Below, piece by piece: positions 17,847 to 26,045 of a stretch of 57,141 nucleotides of DNA. Each line of letters starts with the position of its first letter. Positions within the stretch are counted from its first letter, which is position 1. Position numbers and translations under genes: made by a program. The DNA is taken from NCBI GenBank assembly GCA_027449745.1, contig DAIDKZ010000178.1:1-57141 (forward strand), given 5' to 3'. The notes under the pieces are model-generated. The model made no database searches. It was given only the letters and a program-made list of their open reading frames with translations, and was not told the DNA's origin. The stretch is from Acetobacteraceae bacterium (GTDB lineage: Bacteria > Pseudomonadota > Alphaproteobacteria > Acetobacterales > Acetobacteraceae).

Positions 17847-19319
17847 ATGGCTGTCGTAACCGTCCCAGGTGCTGGCACCAACACCTATCAGTTGCAGTAC
17901 AACACTTCGACGAGCGCAGGCATTGCGACCCAGCTTCTGCAGACGATCTACGCTGCGAACGTATCAGGGACGCTCTTCCCGCAGGTTTATAGCCAGTCAG
18001 GGTCGACGGCGAACGTTCCGAGTGGCAAGATCGGCGAGCTGATCGCCGATGGCAGTACCGGAAATACCAATGTTGCTGCGCCCACGGGCTATCTCGGGCT
18101 GATCGACGCCTCGCCGACCGCCCCGGTTACGATCTCCGGTGCTGCGCAGTCCAACGAGAGCGTGCTGGGCGGGGCCTCGGACCTTACCTTCTATACCAAC
18201 GGTGGTTCCGGCACGCTCGTCGGTGGCGACGGCAACAATGTCATCGCCAGCCCCACGGCGAGCGGCGGAGCCTGGACGCTCAATCTCTACGGGACGGGCA
18301 ATACGTCGGTCTATGGCGGCGCCGCCAACGATCTGATTCAGAGTGGTGGCGGCCATAATCTATTCTTTCTCGGCTCGGGCACCGACACCGTCTATTCCTC
18401 CGGCGCCGATACGGTCATTGCCGGCACCGGCAACACCACGGTCGCGACCTCGGCGCCGGGCGCCTTCGTGTATGGTGGGAATGGCAGCGACCTCCTGGTC
18501 AATGCGGGCGGCGCGGATACATTCTCAGCCGGCGGCGGTGCGGAAACCATCTTCGCGGCGTCGAGCGGTGGTCTGTATTTCCTCAATACCAGCCCCAGCC
18601 TTGAGTTCGTTGCGACCAGCGCCGTCGCGTCGACGATCGTCGGCGGCTCGGGTAACGCGACATTGTTCGGCGGGTCGGGTACCAACCTGATTTTCACCGG
18701 CCAGGAAAACACCGTCGCGGATCTGCAATCCTCCAACAACACCATCGTCGGCGGTTCCGGCAATACGACCGTCTATGCCGGCACCGGCCACGACACGGTC
18801 TTCCAAGGGTCCGGACAGCTCCTTTACGACGCCCAGCAAAGCAACAGCATCGTCGTCAGCCAGGCCAACAGCCCCGGTGGTACGTTCTTCGCGTATAATG
18901 GCGGTCAGATCGCGCTGTTCGGGGCCAATAATGGCAACGTCTTCGTTGCCGCCATGGGCAACGCAACGCTCCAAGGTTCCAGTGCATCTGGGAATAATAC
19001 ATATTTCGCCGGAACCGGTGCCGACAGCATGATCGCCGGCAGCGGCAACGATACGCTGGTCGCCAGCACGGGGGCGGCGACGATGGTCGGCGGTGCTGGC
19101 ATCGAGACATTCATCTTTGCCAAAGGCAGCGCTGGCGGTACTGACCTCATCCAGAATTTCACGGCCCAGGATCAACTCAACTTCTACGGCTACGGCAGCA
19201 ATGCAATTGCGTCGCAGCAGGTGGTGAACGGCTCGCTGGTGATCACGCTGACCGACAACACCAAGATCACGTTCCTCAACGGCACGACGATCAGTTCGGG
19301 TCAGATCCACAATCTCTGA
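17847..19319 (+). CDS. RTX-like glycine-rich surface or secreted protein
   Basis: Predicted 490 residues, rich in Gly, Ser, Thr, Asn and Ala and poor in Lys, Arg and Cys. It consists of imperfect beta-roll-like repeats such as LVGGDGNNVIA, VYGGNGSDLLVNAGG, TIVGGSGNATLFGG and MIAGSGNDTLVASTG, which are degenerate GGxGxD calcium-binding nonapeptides. The end (GGAGIETFIFAKGSAGG, LIQNFTAQDQLNFYGYG) resembles the C-terminal region of type I secretion substrates. There is no N-terminal signal peptide, which fits type I export. No type I secretion genes are adjacent. The ATG at 17847 has AGAGGAG upstream; earlier in-frame codons lack one. A terminator follows. It could be an adhesin or S-layer-like protein. 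Confidence 0.75.
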   Translation: MAVVTVPGAGTNTYQLQYNTSTSAGIATQLLQTIYAANVSGTLFPQVYSQSGSTANVPSGKIGELIADGSTGNTNVAAPTGYLGLIDASPTAPVTISGAAQSNESVLGGASDLTFYTNGGSGTLVGGDGNNVIASPTASGGAWTLNLYGTGNTSVYGGAANDLIQSGGGHNLFFLGSGTDTVYSSGADTVIAGTGNTTVATSAPGAFVYGGNGSDLLVNAGGADTFSAGGGAETIFAASSGGLYFLNTSPSLEFVATSAVASTIVGGSGNATLFGGSGTNLIFTGQENTVADLQSSNNTIVGGSGNTTVYAGTGHDTVFQGSGQLLYDAQQSNSIVVSQANSPGGTFFAYNGGQIALFGANNGNVFVAAMGNATLQGSSASGNNTYFAGTGADSMIAGSGNDTLVASTGAATMVGGAGIETFIFAKGSAGGTDLIQNFTAQDQLNFYGYGSNAIASQQVVNGSLVITLTDNTKITFLNGTTISSGQIHNL

Positions 19320-19335
19320 TGGCCGTAACTGGCCG

Positions 19336-19372
19336 AAAAAGCCGGCCGCGGATTGTCGCGGCCGGTTTTTTT
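19336..19372. terminator. Rho-independent terminator between convergent genes
   Basis: CCGGCCGCG at 19342-19350 pairs with CGCGGCCGG at 19357-19365 around a six-base loop. An A-run precedes the stem and a run of seven T follows it. It therefore can work in both directions, ending the RTX-like transcript on the plus strand and the large glycosyltransferase transcript on the minus strand, whose stop is at 19389. Confidence 0.88.
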
Positions 19373-19388
19373 GTGCCTGTTGGGCCGC

Positions 19389-22300
19389 CTATTCCGCCAC
19401 CACGCGGCTCCAAGGGTGGCGCCGGCGCAGATCGTCCACGAGCATTTTTTTGTTTCGCTGCAGGTCGGTCGACGTGCGCAGCATCGAGGCTTCATGCACG
19501 CGGTAGCGGCCGAGCCGTTCCGGCACATTGATTCCGAACAGGCCTCGCTCGGCTAGCCGGCACCAGAAATCATAATCCTCCCAGCCGAAGTGGACATGGT
19601 CGTAGCCCCCGACAGCGCTCCAGGCGGCACGGCTGATCAATGCCTGAGCGTCGATATAGTTGCCGGCGACGAGGCGCGCCGGATCGTACGGCTCAATACC
19701 GAACACATCGGTCCGGCCGCCGAACCGCTCTAGCCTGGGATAGGCGTACGCGGCGCCGCTCTCCCGCAGCAGCGCGAGGCAGTGCGTCGCGCAGTCCGGC
19801 AGGAGCAGATTGTCGGCGTCCACCGGCAGAACGAATTCACTTGCCGCGAGCGCAAAGCCGACATTGCGCGTGAGGCCGAGCCCGCTGTTGGCGCGGTTGC
19901 TGACCAGCAGCGCACGGCCGAAGCGGCCCTCGTTCGCGGCGAGCCAGCGTTCAGCGATCGCGAGCGACTCATCGGTCGAACGGTCGTCCACGACGATAAG
20001 ATCGAGCTCGGCAAGCGTCTGCGCCTTCACGGAGTCCAGGGTCTCGGTGACAAAGCCAGCATAGTTGTAGAGTGGAACGATGACCGTGACGGCCGAGGGA
20101 CTCAGTCGATCGTGGGCGCGGGCGATGTCGTGCTCTGGTATGCGGGGCAGTGAGGCAATCGGCGTGGCCGCATGAGCGATATCAAGGGCGAAGGCGCGCG
20201 CCGCGCGACGGCCGCGATGCAGCGTCTGCTCCAGGACCGAGGCCCAGCGCTCGGTCTGCGCCTCCGGACCGAAGCGGCCGATACAATCGATTTCCGCTGC
20301 CCGCGCTAGCCGCGCGCGCAACTCACGGTCATCGGCCAAGCGGCTGATCGCCGCGTGCCAACCAGCCTCGTCCGCCGCCAGCAGCCCGGTCTCACCGTCA
20401 CGGACGGCGGCGCGGAATGGTGCCGTGGGGGAGCAGACCGAAGCGGCGCCGGCCAGTGCGGCCTCGAAGAATTTGAGTTCGCTTTTGGCCTCGCAGAACG
20501 GGTTGCCGACCTCAAGCGGGGCCAGGTTGACGTCGAAGCGCGCGATCTCGGTCGGCAGTTCAGCCACGGGGACATATTCGCGCCATTCGATCTGGGCCTC
20601 GAGCCCGGCCAGAGCGGGGAACTCGTGCACGTCCAGGCAGTCTGTCGTCTCACGGCGGAACAGCACCAGGCGGCCATCGGGCCGCGCCCGCAGAAAGCGG
20701 GCAACGGCGCCGGCGATGATGGCGAAGTCCCTCTGATGTGTCCGGCTACCTCCGGCATAGCCCAGGCGGAACAGGCCGTCCGACGGCTTCGCGGCGCGCG
20801 CGCGGGCTGCGAGGTTGGCGCGGGCGCGGGTCGCTTCGTCGAAGCTGTTCGGCAGCACGAAGACCGGTTTGCCCCAGCGATGTATGTGGTCGGCCAGAAC
20901 CTGCGTCGTCGCCGAGCAGAAATCGGCGGCCACCATGCTCTGTTGGACGCGTCCGTAGAAGCCCGCAACCTCGGCCTCGCTCAGCCGCTGCGAGCGAATG
21001 CCGTCGATGACCTCGGTTCGCGCCAGGGCTGGATCAAACATGAGATCGTCGACGTCGAACAGGATCGTCCGCCCGGCCGAGCGCGCCGCGCCGACGATCG
21101 CCGCCACGGCCTCGTTCCATTCGGTTCGCCACAGCACCAGCAGATGCGCGGAGGTGACAAGGTCCGGTGCCGAGGCCGCTTCGTCGATCGTCCTCACTTC
21201 AGCCAGTGCGCCCAGCCTTCGGACCGCTTCAGCCTGCCGCAGGACGCGATAGGCATGTCCAGGCGTGTGCGGCTCGCCCGAGACGAAGAGCACCCGGGCC
21301 CGGCGCTCGGGCAAGCTCCATCGCGGCGCCGCCGACGCGGGCGCCAACGGCGTCGCACGAAGGGGCCGGCCTTCGGCGCGGCCGAAGCGCTCATAATGGT
21401 CGAGCGCGTGCAGCCCCGATGCGGCAACGTCCTTGTGCAGCTCGAGGTAGTCTCGAACCGAGAAGCGTGGGCCCGGGTCGCGCCCCTCGGCGGCACCGAA
21501 GCGGACATAATGCTCCGCGGCGTCCATATCCAGAGCTCTGACGTCCGCGTACCGGGTCACGTACCAAGCCGGATCGAACAGGTCGCTTGCTCGCACGATG
21601 GTCAGCAGCGCCGCCTCCGCCTCGTTCGGCCGCCAGCGCCGACGCAGCCGGCTGCGAATCCTAGTCCGCAGACCCGGCGACGGCAGCGGCGAACTGGCCA
21701 GCGCGGCGCGTTCATCGGCCTGCTCCCGCTGGATCCGAGTCAGGTCGAGGAGGGCCTCGGTCCGGTCGAGCAGCGCGCGCAGCGCCTCCCGCTCGGCCTC
21801 GCTCGCGGCAAGCTGCCACTCGCTGAACGCGAGCGCCGCCTGCGCCCGCTCCGCTGCTGCCGGAGCCGTCCGCTCTGTCGCCTCCCGCAGCCGGTCGAGC
21901 TCGGCTTGGCGAGCAGTCGCCTCGGCGTGCATTCGGCCGATCGTCTCTTCCGTCCATCGGCGCTGCGCTTCGATCTGCCGTGGCATATGCAGATAAGGGT
22001 CAATCAGCCCATCGCGGATGAAAAGCGAATCGGCCAGCTCCGGCAGGTCGGAGTCCGTCGCGACGACAACCAGATAGGTGGCGCGCGCGAGGCCGGAGGA
22101 GGCCTCCACCCGGTCGGGGCCACGCTGCTCGAAGGTCAGCGGCAGCACGCTGCGCGCCGCAGGGCCGCCTGGCATCGGCCCGTCGGCAAGCAGCGCGGTG
22201 CCGAGCATGGGGCGCTGCGCGAAGGCGGCCATGTGGCGGAAGTGCCGGGCGATGAGCGTGCGCAGTTCGTCGCGGGTGAGTTCATGCACGTGGTAGGGGT

Positions 22301-22853
22301 TGGGCGGAGTGCTGGCCGGGGAGGTAATGTCGCGATCCGGCGTGCTCAGGATGAGCATGCCTCCCGGGCGCAGCACGCGTTTGATCTCGGTGAGGAAGGT
22401 CTCGTGATCGTAGAAATGTTCGATGGTCTCGAAGGAGGTTACGAGATCGACCGAGGCCGTAGCGAGCGGGATGGCGCAGGCATCGCCGCGCAAGAAGCGA
22501 AGATTTTCGCGCGGGTAAGCAAGGGCGGCGTGGGTGATGGCATCGGCGTCGATCTCCACGCCGAACACGCGCCGCGCCACCTGGGCAAGCAGGGCCGCGC
22601 CGTAGCCCTCGCCGGAGGCGACGTCCAGCACCTCCTTGCCGCGGGCGAGCTGACGGGCGAGGAAATACCGATGCAGGTGCTCGATCTCGCCTTGCCCGCC
22701 TTCGGCCGAGGTCAGTCTCTCGCCGGTATAGGGCAGCGCGATTGCCGGCGTCGCCAGCGGGAAAATCTCACCCAAGTCGCTCTCCTGCGGGAAGGGAATC
22801 GGCGCGTGGCCAGCCGGCTGGGCACAGCAATGCATTAACGAGATCCGTGCCAT
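19389..22853 (-). CDS. Multidomain methyltransferase/glycosyltransferase fusion
   Basis: Predicted 1154 residues in one frame. Residues 55-180 are a class I SAM methyltransferase with VLDVASGEGYGA (75-86) and SFETIEHFYDHE. Residues 290-385 are an Ala/Glu/Arg-rich likely coiled coil. Residues 425-498 hold two tandem modules of the (D)xxYVxxYxDVxx..HYxxxGxxEGRxP type. Residues 518-880 look like a GT-B family 4 glycosyltransferase (FVSGEPHTPGHAYR, PNSFDEATRARAN, KFFEAALAGAASVCS). Residues 920-1150 are a GT-A family 2 enzyme with VDADN and GWEDYDFWCRL. It probably makes a surface glycan. Start chosen at the ATG at 22853; 22832 is an alternative. No strong Shine-Dalgarno is visible. Confidence 0.85.
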   Translation of the reverse strand: MARISLMHCCAQPAGHAPIPFPQESDLGEIFPLATPAIALPYTGERLTSAEGGQGEIEHLHRYFLARQLARGKEVLDVASGEGYGAALLAQVARRVFGVEIDADAITHAALAYPRENLRFLRGDACAIPLATASVDLVTSFETIEHFYDHETFLTEIKRVLRPGGMLILSTPDRDITSPASTPPNPYHVHELTRDELRTLIARHFRHMAAFAQRPMLGTALLADGPMPGGPAARSVLPLTFEQRGPDRVEASSGLARATYLVVVATDSDLPELADSLFIRDGLIDPYLHMPRQIEAQRRWTEETIGRMHAEATARQAELDRLREATERTAPAAAERAQAALAFSEWQLAASEAEREALRALLDRTEALLDLTRIQREQADERAALASSPLPSPGLRTRIRSRLRRRWRPNEAEAALLTIVRASDLFDPAWYVTRYADVRALDMDAAEHYVRFGAAEGRDPGPRFSVRDYLELHKDVAASGLHALDHYERFGRAEGRPLRATPLAPASAAPRWSLPERRARVLFVSGEPHTPGHAYRVLRQAEAVRRLGALAEVRTIDEAASAPDLVTSAHLLVLWRTEWNEAVAAIVGAARSAGRTILFDVDDLMFDPALARTEVIDGIRSQRLSEAEVAGFYGRVQQSMVAADFCSATTQVLADHIHRWGKPVFVLPNSFDEATRARANLAARARAAKPSDGLFRLGYAGGSRTHQRDFAIIAGAVARFLRARPDGRLVLFRRETTDCLDVHEFPALAGLEAQIEWREYVPVAELPTEIARFDVNLAPLEVGNPFCEAKSELKFFEAALAGAASVCSPTAPFRAAVRDGETGLLAADEAGWHAAISRLADDRELRARLARAAEIDCIGRFGPEAQTERWASVLEQTLHRGRRAARAFALDIAHAATPIASLPRIPEHDIARAHDRLSPSAVTVIVPLYNYAGFVTETLDSVKAQTLAELDLIVVDDRSTDESLAIAERWLAANEGRFGRALLVSNRANSGLGLTRNVGFALAASEFVLPVDADNLLLPDCATHCLALLRESGAAYAYPRLERFGGRTDVFGIEPYDPARLVAGNYIDAQALISRAAWSAVGGYDHVHFGWEDYDFWCRLAERGLFGINVPERLGRYRVHEASMLRTSTDLQRNKKMLVDDLRRRHPWSRVVAE

Positions 22854-22935
22854 AGGGCGCAAGAGAGGCCCCCTAGCCTAGTCGCGCCGTTTGCGCGAAC
22901 ATGGTGTATCCCATGCCTGACGTGGTGGAGGAAAC

Positions 22936-24189
22936 ATGTCCCGAGCTCCCATCGGCCGTCGTCTCGCCGGCGCTACCGCCCTCGGTCTCGTCGTGCTCGC
23001 CTGCGGCGCAGCGCGTGCCGAGGAGCCGATCCGAATCGGTGTGATCGCGGAGAATTCCGCCATCGGGGGCATCGCCATCACCAACGGCGCCAGGCTCGCC
23101 GCCGAAGAGATCAACGCCGCCGGCGGCATCAATGGACGGAAGGTCGAGATCGTCGACTATGACGACCACAACTCCGCGACCGACGCCGTGCGCGCGTTTC
23201 AGCGCGCTGTCTCCGAGGATCACGTGGTCGCCGTGATCGCGAGCTATATGAGCGAGGTCGCCCTCGCGCTCGAGCCCTGGGCCGCGCGGCTGAAGGTGCC
23301 ATTCATTACCCCCGGCGCGGCCAGCAACGAGATCACCCGACGTATCCACGATGACTACGCGCACAACAAGTATAGTTTCCATGGCTACCTGACCTCGACC
23401 GAGATCGCCGACACGGTCTGTGCCTCCTCGCACGACCTGCTGGTCACCAAGCTGCACATGAAGACCACGGTGATCATGAGCGAGGACGCTGCCTGGACGA
23501 AGCCCTACGACGGTGAGCTTGCCACCTGTCTTCCGGCGGCGGGGTTCAATGTGTTGGATCATATCCGATTCTCGCCCGACACCACGGATTTCACGCCGCT
23601 GTTCAATCAGATCGAGGCCAAGCACCCGGATGTGATTACCACCGGCATCTCCCATGTCGGCGTGCAGCCTACGGTGCAGTGGGCGAGCCAGCAGGTGCCG
23701 GTGCCGATGGCGGGGATCAGCTCGCAGGCGACCACCGACACGTTCTGGCGGGACACCAACGGTGCCGCCCAGGGCGTGATCCTGGAGGAGCCGGCCGCGC
23801 CGGACATCGCGGTGACACCGAAGACGATTCCGTTTGCCCAGGCCTACATCAAGCATTTCGGCGTCAGCCCTGGCTATGCCGGCTATACGGCAGCCGATGA
23901 TGTCCACATCATCGCCGAGGCTGTCGGCCGTGCCGGTGGTGCCGAGGCGGAGAAGCTTGTCGAGGCGATGGAAAAGACCGACTACGTCGGCAATATCGGC
24001 CGGGTGCAGTTCTACGGCCGTGATGACGCCTTCACCCATGGTCTGCGCTACGGGCCTGGTTTCATCACCGGCATCGTCGTGCAGTGGCAGAACGGCAAGC
24101 AGGTACCCCTCTGGCCAACGGATATCGCCACCGGAACGATGACGTTCCCGGCCTTCATCAAGACGCCGGATCAGCACGCCAGCAACTGA
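22936..24189 (+). CDS. livK: Branched-chain amino acid-type ABC transporter substrate-binding protein
   Basis: Predicted 417 residues. A signal peptide (LAGATALGLVVLACGAARA, cleaved before EEPIRIG) leads into a periplasmic type I binding fold with the typical IRIGVIAENSAIGGIAITNG and AAEEINAAGGINGRKVEIV start. It captures a ligand for the LivHMGF-like system encoded directly downstream. Although of the LivK class, such proteins also bind amides, urea and aromatic acids, so the ligand is uncertain. GGAGGAAAC precedes the ATG. It is divergent from the large glycosyltransferase gene over 80 bases, and 60 bases separate it from livH. Confidence 0.9.
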   Translation: MSRAPIGRRLAGATALGLVVLACGAARAEEPIRIGVIAENSAIGGIAITNGARLAAEEINAAGGINGRKVEIVDYDDHNSATDAVRAFQRAVSEDHVVAVIASYMSEVALALEPWAARLKVPFITPGAASNEITRRIHDDYAHNKYSFHGYLTSTEIADTVCASSHDLLVTKLHMKTTVIMSEDAAWTKPYDGELATCLPAAGFNVLDHIRFSPDTTDFTPLFNQIEAKHPDVITTGISHVGVQPTVQWASQQVPVPMAGISSQATTDTFWRDTNGAAQGVILEEPAAPDIAVTPKTIPFAQAYIKHFGVSPGYAGYTAADDVHIIAEAVGRAGGAEAEKLVEAMEKTDYVGNIGRVQFYGRDDAFTHGLRYGPGFITGIVVQWQNGKQVPLWPTDIATGTMTFPAFIKTPDQHASN

Positions 24190-24249
24190 CCCTATCGCGC
24201 CCGCCTCCGCTCATCGCCCGCCCGACAACGCGGCGGACAAGGGAAACGA

Positions 24250-25125
24250 ATGCTCGGCCTGCAGATCCTGCTCGACGGTTTCGCCATCAGTTCGCTCTAC
24301 GGGCTTGGCGCCATCGGCTTCACCCTGATCTTCGGGGTGTCGGGCGTTTTGAACCTCTCGCACGGCGGGCTGATGCTGATCGCCGCCGTCGCCGCTTGGT
24401 ATGTCGCGGGCGATTTGCATGCCGGGCAATATCTCGGTGCGCTCGCGGGGCTTCTTGCCGGCACGGTTGCCGCGCTGGTGACTTATCTCGTCGTCGTTCG
24501 TCCCATCCAGCGTTCGCGCGCCATTCCTCGCGACGAGACCGAGATTTTCGTCCTCACCGGAACGCTGCTCTGGGGCATCATGATCCAGGAAGCGGTGGCC
24601 TACCTGTTCTCCGACAACCCGCTCACCGTTCCGGCGCTGATCGGCGGGGTGGCAAATATCGGCGGCGTGCGTCTGCCGTATAACGAGATGCTGGTGGCAG
24701 CGGTGTCCTGGCTCTCGATCGGACTGCTCTGGCTGCTGGTCAATCGCACCCGCATGGGCAAGACATTGCTGGCCTGCGCGATCAATCCGCGCGGCCTGAC
24801 GCTGCTTGGCTTCGAGCTCTCGCGCATCTACTTCGCTGTCTGGGTCATTTACGGCCTGCTGGTCTCGGCGGCGGGTGTGCTGCTGGCGAGTTTCCTGGGC
24901 ACAAGCTCCGGCAATATCGGCAACCTGACGGCGAGCGCCTTCTCCATCGTCGTGCTCGGTGGGCTCGGCAGCGTCTCAGGCTCGCTCATAGCGGCCTATG
25001 TCGTGGGCTATCTGGAGACGGTCACGGCCTATCTGATCTCGCCCGAAATCCGTACCATCCCGGCGCTTCTCCTGCTGGTGCTGGTCCTCTATTTGCGCCC
25101 ACAAGGCCTGCTCGGGCGGCGGTGA
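24250..25125 (+). CDS. livH: Branched-chain amino acid-type ABC permease (LivH)
   Basis: Predicted 291 residues with about eight membrane helices. LivH hallmarks are the N-terminal LLDGFAISSLYGLGAIGFTL, FGVSGVLNLSHGGLMLI, SIVVLGGLGSVSGSLIAAY and YLRPQGLLGRR at the end. It forms the inner-membrane channel with LivM. The ATG at 24250 follows a GGGAAAC sequence. The TGA at 25123-25125 overlaps the GTG of livM (GTGA), which points to translational coupling and equal production of the two permeases. Confidence 0.94.
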   Translation: MLGLQILLDGFAISSLYGLGAIGFTLIFGVSGVLNLSHGGLMLIAAVAAWYVAGDLHAGQYLGALAGLLAGTVAALVTYLVVVRPIQRSRAIPRDETEIFVLTGTLLWGIMIQEAVAYLFSDNPLTVPALIGGVANIGGVRLPYNEMLVAAVSWLSIGLLWLLVNRTRMGKTLLACAINPRGLTLLGFELSRIYFAVWVIYGLLVSAAGVLLASFLGTSSGNIGNLTASAFSIVVLGGLGSVSGSLIAAYVVGYLETVTAYLISPEIRTIPALLLLVLVLYLRPQGLLGRR

Positions 25126-26045
25126 AAGGCAGGCCGATGAACTGGCGTTCTCTCGCGCTTCTGTTGGTGGCGATCGTGCTCGCCGCGTTGCCGTTCGGGG
25201 TCTCCGGGTACGCGCTCGGCGTTCTCACGCTGGCCTACTATTTCGGCGTGTTCTCGATGTCCTGGGATCTGCTGTTCGGGTTCGCCGGCGAGGTCAATTT
25301 TGGCCCGACCTTCCTGATCGGCGTCGGCGCCTACAGCGCCGGACTGCTCAACGTGCGCGGATGGCCGATCGCGATCTGCGTCGTCGCGGGCGCGGCCGCG
25401 TCGGTCATCGCCGGGCTGCTGCTCGCCCTCCCGGCGCTGCGGCTGCGCGGTCCGTATTTCGGCCTCGTGACACTGGTGGCCGTGCTGCTGCTGCAGCAAG
25501 TGATCGTGATTTTCGCGGGAGCGACCGGCGGCGAGATCGGGCTGTCGCTGCCGGATGTCCTCTCCGTCGATGCCAGCATGAATTACTGGTACGGCTTCGG
25601 CTTCATGGTGGTGAGTGCTGGGCTGCTGACCGGGCTCGCGCGCTCGCCGGTGGGGCTGATCCTGCAGGCGGCGGGGCAGGATCCGATCGAAGCGCAAGCG
25701 CTGGGATTCAACGTCGCCAAGCACAAACTCGCGGCCTTCTCGGTCAGCGCCCTGTTCTCCGGCCTCTCCGGAGCGCTGATGGTGTTCTATCTCGGCACCG
25801 CGTCGGTCGGGACGGTCGTCGATGTGGCGATCGCGGTGCAGGTCATCATCGCCGTCGTGCTCGGCGGCCGGCGCACGATTCTGGGCGGTATGATCGGCTC
25901 GATGTTCCTCATCATTGCCGGTGAGATTCTGCGCCCTCTGGGCCAGCTCAGCACCCTCGTCGTGTCGGCGATCGCGCTCGCCATGATCCTGTTCTTTCCG
26001 GATGGACTTCTCGGGGTCTTTACCCGGCGGGGAGAGCGCGCATGA
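25122..26045 (+). CDS. livM: Branched-chain amino acid-type ABC permease (LivM)
   Basis: Predicted 307 residues, about eight helices. LivM features include SMSWDLLFGFAGEVNFGPT, LRLRGPYFGLVTLVAV and LGGRRTILGGMIGSMFLI. It pairs with LivH. The start is the overlapping GTG at 25122; the ATG at 25137 with AAAGGCAGG before it is an equally reasonable start, giving MNWRSLALLL. Its stop overlaps the ATG of the fused ATPase gene by four bases (ATGA). The C-terminal FFPDGLLGVFTRRGERA is normal for the family. Confidence 0.93.
   Translation: MKGRPMNWRSLALLLVAIVLAALPFGVSGYALGVLTLAYYFGVFSMSWDLLFGFAGEVNFGPTFLIGVGAYSAGLLNVRGWPIAICVVAGAAASVIAGLLLALPALRLRGPYFGLVTLVAVLLLQQVIVIFAGATGGEIGLSLPDVLSVDASMNYWYGFGFMVVSAGLLTGLARSPVGLILQAAGQDPIEAQALGFNVAKHKLAAFSVSALFSGLSGALMVFYLGTASVGTVVDVAIAVQVIIAVVLGGRRTILGGMIGSMFLIIAGEILRPLGQLSTLVVSAIALAMILFFPDGLLGVFTRRGERA

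Noticed and set aside
20355-22838. Long plus-strand open frame opposite the glycosyltransferase fusion
   Set aside because: The minus strand encodes clear methyltransferase and glycosyltransferase motifs; the plus frame has none.
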